Assembly (NCBI GenBank): GCA_964023275.1
Contig: OZ029919.1
Coordinates: forward strand, 32,829,561 to 32,893,560
Reading direction: 5' to 3'
Length of the DNA stretch: 64,000 nt
DNA from: Norana najaformis
Lineage: Eukaryota; Annelida; Clitellata; Crassiclitellata; Hormogastridae
In this document: in pieces, positions 57,901-64,000 of the stretch
How the letters are laid out: the number at the start of each line of letters is the position of its first letter
Numbering within the stretch: the stretch's first letter is position 1
Notes under the pieces: model-generated
What the model was told of the DNA's origin: nothing
Database searches by the model: none
Seen by the model: only the letters and a program-made list of their open reading frames with translations
Translations under genes and position numbers: made by a program

Positions 57901-60900
57901 CCTCTGACTAAGTTCTTTTTATAATATCTTTATTCAATACAATACAACTGTCATCGTTCCAAATCGTAATCGTAAACGCAAAATTTCTAAAGATAAATTT
58001 AGTAACAATTCTGCCTTCTTACCTGAAAGCCATACTACGGGTTAGAGTTAGTGAAAATAACTACGTAATGATCTGATGTCATTTCAAAGGGATCATTTAT
58101 AAACTAATAATAGTAAATAAGTAGGGAAAGAAACTTTTTAGTTCAATTAAATTTCATATGTTATTTCTCGAGGTATTCGAGTTTGCAAATGGGTTCTTAT
58201 ATTCCTGGACATAGAGCATATTAGATCTGATTATACCATGATTAGAAATGGCTATCCATCGTTTGGTGTTCACTCTTCTTCCTTTTGTTAGGCGTAGCAT
58301 TTAGATTTGGCCGACTTACCGAGTTCGGCTGAATCTTCCATGACCTTGCAGGCGGAGTTTTTGACCTTGCCGAAGAGGCTGTTGACGTGAGGTTTGAGGC
58401 CATCCAAGACAACGGCATGGATGGCGGGACACAGGTGCTCCAAAACCAGGTGCCCTATCTCACCGTTCTCCATTGTGCTTCCTAGCTGCACCTGTCACAG
58501 ACATCAGGCTCTTAGTTACAGCAGCCAACACTAAACACATTACAACAGAATGCAGTGAACAGCCAAGGATACAACTTATTTTCCTATTACAATTATTATT
58601 ATTTTTATTATTATTACAACTTAAAACAGGATGGTAGCTGACCTTCTTCGTTGGATCTCGGGTCTGACTGAAGTATTTGACAAGAACCTCCACGGCACGC
58701 ATCACATCAAACACCAGTTCTACAAGAAATCCATATCACATTTCTTAAACCACCAAACGCCTCTTCAATACTTTAAAGCATTACTTACGGCACAGTCTTA
58801 CTGTAGCCTAGACAGCCTAAACCCTTAACAACATTACACTGTTACTTATGCTACAGTCTTACCCACCGTAGTCTAGAAAGTCGTAACACCATTACACCGT
58901 TACCTATGCTACAGTCTTACCCACCGTAGCCTAGAAATCCTAAAGCCGTAACACCATCACACCATTACTTATACAACAGTCTTACCCAGCATAGCCTAGA
59001 AAGCCTAAACCCGTAACACCATTACACTGTTACCTATGCTACAGTCTTACCCACCGTAGCCTAGAAATCCTAAAGCCCTAACACGCAAAGCATCAATCGA
59101 TAGTTGCTTCAGGTGAAATTTGTAATAAAATATAATAATCCATAAAAGCCATGTCGAATTTCAGAACCGATCGCTATAATCCTCAACCCTAGACCACGTA
59201 CAGCAGCCAGACTTCTGATGTACTAGAAGCTAATCATTGTTATCGTGCTGACCTCTTTTGTGCAAGATGTCCGTTGACAGTGTGACGTCACTGTTTGAAA
59301 GCGATGACGATGGTGACATGTTCGGCGACACCATGAAATCCGTCGGAGGCATTTCGGCATCATCCGGATCGGTTTTGAATTTACTTTCGTCAACTATCAA
59401 AAACGAAAACCGCAATAAAGAAATGACTCGATGAGATGTAGCCATTGCAGATGCTTTTAAATCCTGAGGAATTGTTTCTACTTTGGACACAAAAGTACAT
59501 ACAATCAAAAAGAAATGAATCAACAAAAACAATAGTAACTGGCTATAGTCACCATTTATGACGTTTGATGTTTTTAATTTTAGATGTTTTTTGCACTGTA
59601 TTGGAAAAATCATACAATCCAGTCATCTCAAAGTCCATCATCTCTTCAACATCTTTGAGAGACTTCTGTATATAAACACCCAGACACATACACACATGTC
59701 AAACAAGAAACAGCTTTGCACGAGTGCTTATGAAAGCTTTTCCAAATGCCTTGCCAATTTTCTGTAGAAGCAGAACTGCCCAGAAACTGCACTTTCTCAG
59801 AAATTTAGCTTACCGTGTTGCACTCACTTGGCCATTTCACTCGTTAGACTTAGAGCAAAAGCTGAAGTGTTCAGAGGATTCAAGTAGAAATTTTAGTCCA
59901 GATTTTATTTTCACTCAAAGATTTTCCTAATACATTTATGTGACTTCCTCAAGAATTTCACTAACTTTTAGATTTTACTGGTGCTTTGATTTTACTAACT
60001 TACAGATTTTGCTAATTTCGAGAATTTACGAACCTGAGGATTTTACCAGTTCAGATTTTGTCAACTCTAAAACACGACTTACTCAGAGTTTTGCAATCCA
60101 CCGATTTCTTTATCGCTGCTGAAGAGTTTTCGGGAGTCGTTTCCAAAAGCGCCACCTGTGGGCATTTTGGTGAATCGAGTGGACTGGTGGTAGCCGAGGT
60201 TGAGTGGTAGAAGATCTTCTCTGAGAAGCTCACGCTCTTCTTCGCTTTGAATCGTTCGTAGTCGCAATCCTCCTCGTTCTCCTGCGTCGCTTCGATGCCT
60301 TCGACAGCGTCTTCCGGAGCAGTCGTCGCGGTTCCTTCAGTAACTTCATGATTTAAGCAGTTCTGACTTTTCCAGCGCTGCGGCTGATGGAGCTGTGTCA
60401 GGCTGCCGCTGTGCTCCTCCGTGATGCTAGACTGGGTCTGGTGAAGCAGGTTTTCGTCGGGCAGCGAAACGGGGCGACGGTTCCCGACCAGGTAGCTTGG
60501 AAGGTATCCGTGCCGCGGACCAAGGTCGTCCATCTCGCAGGCCGGATTGGACCAGGATCGATGTTTTGCCTGGTTGCGCTGTCGACGTCGGACCAGGATA
60601 GACTTGGCAGGTTTTGTGACCTGCTGCTGGCTTGATCGCAGAGTAACGTGCTCCTTTGAGCGTTGGAGACGTGGTGAACTGTGTCGAAGGCCTGGCTGGT
60701 TTGAGTCTTGGCTCAGCTTTTTCGGAACAGTTGCCGGTTTCTCTGGTGGGCAGCATGCTCGGGTGTGAGTCGGAGAAATTTGAAGATACTCGATAGGTTT
60801 AAAGTTGTTCATCTCGCTGGACGTCTCACGGAAATAGATCGGATGAGACGACGCCAGGGCTTTCGCACCGGAGGAAATCCGAGAGTTGCAGGCTATGCAC

Positions 60901-63122
60901 AAGCTGCCAACAACCATCTCATTGCAGCCGCCAAGTTTCATCGCTTCCCTCTGCGCTGAAATGTTGTTGTCTAAGCCAAACTGACTTGGAAGGTGACTTT
61001 CGCTCGCAGCTGCATACAGCCTCGGCGGCTTTGGAGGAGTCTTTTGCGATTCCGCTGCTGGAACTGGAGTTTTGCCTCCGTCGTCGAAGATCCTTGACAA
61101 CCGCGGCGTTCTTGTGCCGCTTCCTGACGAATCGTAGAATCCAGGATCGATGCCAGATGAACTTGTGCTACAGACGCTGTATGTTGACGTCGAATCAGAG
61201 CTTCTTGATCGGTTGCGGTAGACGACGGGGCGCGGAGAAGAGTCGCGCGAGTCGCTCGAACTCGACGCTTTGACGTCAGCCGAGCGACGACACTGGAACA
61301 ACGGTTTTCCATATTCGTTCAACACCTCTTCGTCAGTTGCCGATTGTTTTGTAGCAGGGTTGCAAGGCTCCGAGTGGGCTCTCGACGAAAGACTTTTAGG
61401 AACAGTGTCGCTATCGTCGGATTTTCTTGTGCCGGGATTTGCGGTCTTCTTCAGGAAGCTCAGGTCGGGGAGTGGCCGGCTTAGGGCATGGGCGCTGAGT
61501 GCCATTTTGTTGTCCATAACGGAGGAATATCCAGCAGCGTTCTCCAGCGGAGCTTTCGAATTCGTCACAGCGACTGCGATCACTGACGTCTGCTGGGCTT
61601 TGCTTTCCATCAGCGATAACTGACTCTCAGAAAACGTAAACGATGTCTGGACAGCACAGTCCATGGAAGTGGGTGGAAACTGGCTGGAACAGTCCACTGT
61701 GTCGTGACCTCGAAGCAAGGAAGAGGTCAGAACGGCAGATCCTGCCTGTTGGGCAGCGGTAGTCGAATATAAAGGATTTGCATTGTTGGAAACAAAGGCC
61801 CCATCAGTGTCGGTATCGTCAGTGTATCTCGGACTAAACCCAGTCAAAACCGGACTATCTGTTCCACGCTTGTTTTTGTAAGCGCCAGACATGTTATGGC
61901 CATTTCCGGGACCTCTTGAAGAACGAGTTTCTATGGGTATAAGATCAGTACGACTGCTGTTATACACCACGTCTACCATTCTGTCCGCACTGGCAAGGAC
62001 CAAAGACTCCGTCCACGTTTCCAGCAGTTTCTCCAAAGACAATGGCGACGCCATAGCTTCGTTATTCTGAAACTCGTTCATCTCTTCCTGCGTCTTCATC
62101 TTACAGTAGATATTCACAAGCGTACCGGTTCCCGTTTCGTCGACTGGCGATAGCTTTACGCCAGAAAATCCTTCAGTCGCAAAGGAAACAGTTCTGTCTG
62201 GAGGAGACGACAGTTCCTCAAGCACCGTTTCCATCTGTCGATCTTCACTCCCCAAAACGTTCCTCCCCATCGTCTTGAAGCTGTTCGCATGAGACTGCTT
62301 CACCTGTTGCCAAGTGGTCAGTCCTCCAGCTGGACATGGACTGCTCTTTTGCTGGTTCTTCAACTGTCCCCACGTGGTAAGGCAAGCAGTCGGTTTCTTC
62401 TCCCTCTCGGTCTTTCTCACTGGACTTCCGTTGGAGTTCTGCTCTTCGACCTTGCGCTTCTGCCTTCCGGACTTAGCCCGTGACCAGCTCGTGATTCGAG
62501 TCTTGCTATCGGCCATCTGGTGACAGGAGTCTTCTTCGCTCGAGCACGTTTTTGTTGGACTGCGATCGAACATCAGAACGTACTGTTGCTTGTTCAACGC
62601 CCAGTCGTAATTGTACTTCGCGGTGTCTCGCGTAAGGCTACCAGACAACACACTGTCGGTGACACCATCTCCATTACTCGTCAGAGCCTCAACACCAGCT
62701 GGTTCGCCAGAGGATGAGAACAGCGACTGGTTCTGCAATGGGGAGTTATTGGACGAGCTCGAGTACTCGCGATCGCTCATCGACATCTCTCGTTCGCTGT
62801 CCGAGAGTTCTTGATCTGCCTGGTAGAGGCAAGAATCCGACTTGGACTGCGCCATTCTTGAACGTCGCCATTCCTCGTTGTCGTCGTCAACGGCGCCACC
62901 GGCTCCTGGCAACAGTCGCCGAAGCAACGAGTCCACCTCCGCTGGTAACGACTGGCAGTCTTCGGTGAGGTTTGCGTCAAACGGAACGGTAAATTCGTCG
63001 TCATAGAAGAAGTCATTGTTCAGGGTGTCGTCGAGGCCGGAGATGAGCGGTGGAAGATCTGGTTGAGCCTGCTTGTCGGAAATGTTGGAGCTGTGGCCGG
63101 ATAGAGGCATCGCCAGATCCAT
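54762..63122 (-). CDS. RUSC2: RUSC1/RUSC2 homologue, RUN and SH3 domain protein, seven coding exons
   Basis: In transcript order the exons are 63122-60083, 59393-59253, 58719-58643, 58491-58320, 57852-57747, 57347-55878 and 54954-54762. All junctions are GT-AG and phase-matched, giving 1732 residues. Residues 1 to about 1045 are disordered and Ser/Pro-rich. About 1055-1225 form a RUN domain with GHLVLEHLCPA, DGLKPHV and LLFNAFIFGLLN, closely matching vertebrate RUSC2. A linker of about 450 residues precedes the SH3 domain (about 1670-1718: LCHYVAADSQQLSFEKG). RUSC proteins are adaptors that bind small GTPases and kinesin and act in vesicle transport and signalling. Invertebrates usually have one gene equivalent to both vertebrate paralogues, so the symbol marks the family. 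The protein is longer than human RUSC2 (about 1500 residues), mainly in the N-terminus. Confidence 0.92.
55010..55112 (+). repeat. SINE-A copy
   Basis: In the last intron of the RUSC homologue, about 60 bases upstream (transcript sense) of its last exon. Confidence 0.65.
55878..57347 (-). CDS. RUSC2: RUSC homologue exon 6, RUN end and long linker
   Basis: Begins YKALDFWLTYIHNH, the last RUN helices. It continues with a Gln/Arg-rich helical stretch and then a disordered Ser-rich linker, ending NL with a split Arg codon in phase 2. The exon starts at the acceptor tgtttgcag, so about 80 residues of upstream open frame are intronic. Confidence 0.9.
57747..57852 (-). CDS. RUSC2: RUSC homologue exon 5, RUN core
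   Basis: A 106-bp exon, too short to stand out as an open frame. It encodes LIQGLVKSL and LLFNAFIFGLL; the split codon AA|C gives the Asn of the conserved GLLN motif. Confidence 0.9.
58320..58491 (-). CDS. RUSC2: RUSC homologue exon 4, RUN core
   Basis: Encodes the RUN block with GHLVLEHLCPAIHAVVLDGL and ends AELG in phase 1. The acceptor is ctgtgacag. Confidence 0.92.
58643..58719 (-). CDS. RUSC2: RUSC homologue exon 3, RUN domain start
   Basis: Encodes AVEVLVKYFSQTRDPTKK, matching the first RUN helix and the conserved RDP of RUSC proteins. Phase 1 to 0. Confidence 0.9.
58795..59090. repeat. Tandem repeat of about 60-65 bp, four copies
   Basis: Units contain ATGCTACAGTCTTACCCACC and GTAGCCTAGAAATCCTAAA. 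It lies in the RUSC intron between exons 2 and 3. Confidence 0.85.
59253..59393 (-). CDS. RUSC2: RUSC homologue exon 2, linker before RUN
   Basis: A 141-bp phase 1-1 exon. It encodes an acidic, Ser-rich segment ending DILHKR; the DLLQKK-type motif at this place is the start of the RUN region in vertebrate RUSC2. Confidence 0.85.
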
Positions 63123-63167
63123 GGCAAATGCAGAAATGGCAGACAGCTCCTCGGTTTTACCATGAAT
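60083..63167 (-). CDS. RUSC2: RUSC homologue exon with start codon and disordered N-terminal region
   Basis: The exon follows a strong acceptor (cttctgtttgtctag on the minus strand, exon from 63167), so at least one 5' exon lies beyond the window. ATG at 63122 is the first in-frame Met, with no in-frame stop in the 45 exon bases before it, so extension upstream is possible. The encoded 1013 residues are rich in Ser, Thr, Pro and Gln, with scattered basic and phosphorylation-like motifs, and end TLS/I in phase 1. Confidence 0.85.
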
Positions 63168-63172
63168 CTAGA

Positions 63173-64000
63173 CAAACAGAAGTTTCGTGATATCTTAAAT
63201 TGTTTCATATGTTACAGGCGCTGACTGGATATGATTGGAACTTTAAAATCAACTTTAAAAACTTTAAAATGTTTTTATATGTGTATAAAACATATGTATA
63301 TGTGTTGTTCTTGTTTTAGTTAAGAACTGATTAGTTGCTCGTATATAAGATATTAACTATCCATATAATGTACAATTTATTTGAATTTTGGTTATGCCAA
63401 GGTATGAGGCTATTTCTTTCTTTATTGACAGTTGTTGTTCTCGTCTTAGTTAAGAATTGATTAGCTGCTGGATCGTTGGACAATAGCCATTGTTATATTA
63501 TTGCGTAATAGGCTGCACTAAATTAGCGGGACCTTGGTCCCTTTTGGGTAGACATTTTGCATCCTAACAAGTATATTCTTTTTGTTATTTGCAATGTTTT
63601 ATTGTGTTCTTTTTTGGAGCAGTAAACTACTTACTTACTTACTTATATTGGCATGTATGTAGGTATGCATGTATATGAAATCAAAGCTGAATTATAATAA
63701 TAGTGAAGTCACACTGTACAGAGCCCAAGAATAAATTTGAAGACTCACATCCCCAAACGGCACTACTTCAAAGTCGATGGCATGTTACGTAAGTATGTAC
63801 GTATGTATTTGTGTATCTGTGTATGTATTTACGTATGTACGTGTGTATGTAGGTATGTATGTACGAATGCAAGTGTGTGTGTATCTGTGTATGTATGTAT
63901 GTATGTATGTATGTATGTATGTATGATTGAACGAAAGAGGGAGAGTACATTTTCGCAATGAGACGAGCCAAAACACGCAGGCCATATTATTCGTATTTCG
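63173..64000. other. 5' flank or first intron of the RUSC homologue
   Basis: No exon seen. Holds a GTAT microsatellite at about 63785-63930. The RUSC promoter is probably beyond the window. Confidence 0.4.

Noticed and set aside
61270-61623. Plus-strand open frames across 60-63 kb and 55.9-57.4 kb
   Set aside because: Shadows of the RUSC exons; the minus-strand frame carries the domains and matched junctions.

Overview
This window is animal nuclear DNA. Coding exons are short, GT-AG introns are long and full of short interspersed repeats, minisatellites and microsatellites, and there are no operons or bacterial signals. The gene set (an LDL-receptor family gene, a RUSC-type RUN/SH3 gene and a coiled-coil gene) and the many tRNA-derived SINEs suggest an invertebrate, perhaps a lophotrochozoan such as a mollusc. 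The species cannot be read from the sequence.

Layout. (1) About 2.4-10.1 kb, plus strand: a ten-exon gene for a protein of about 700 residues with a central coiled coil and a low-complexity C-terminus (poly-Asn, poly-Thr/Ser). I do not recognise it. Its 5' exons lie upstream of what I can define. (2) About 10.2-16.5 kb: a non-coding, transposon-rich gap with hAT and LINE relics. (3) About 16.5-45.0 kb, plus strand: a complete LDLR/VLDLR-type receptor of 744 residues in 14 coding exons. The signal-peptide exon at 18.0 kb lies next to a CpG-rich promoter-like stretch and is separated from the rest by a 15.3 kb intron. The remaining exons encode four LDLa modules, EGF-A, EGF-B, a six-bladed YWTD propeller, EGF-C, a Ser/Thr stalk, a transmembrane helix and a short tail with FDNPVF. 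(4) About 45.0-54.7 kb: the probable 3' UTRs and intergenic space between two genes that face each other. (5) 54.8-63.2 kb, minus strand: a RUSC1/RUSC2 homologue of 1732 residues in seven coding exons, with a long disordered N-terminus, a RUN domain and a C-terminal SH3 domain. Its 5' UTR exon(s) lie beyond the window.

All three gene models were built by matching splice phase across every junction. Each gives a CDS length divisible by three with no internal stop. The LDLR and RUSC calls rest on clear domain motifs; the coiled-coil gene rests on splice consistency alone. Functionally, the receptor is expected to endocytose lipoprotein-like ligands through its cytoplasmic NPxF motif. RUSC proteins are adaptors in vesicle trafficking. 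Any direct connection between the two is inference only.

Repeats. At least five recurrent SINE-like families, two copies of a roughly 450 bp unknown element, a broken hAT transposase and at least four LINE C-terminal tails occupy introns and gaps. Several minisatellites sit unusually close to exons.
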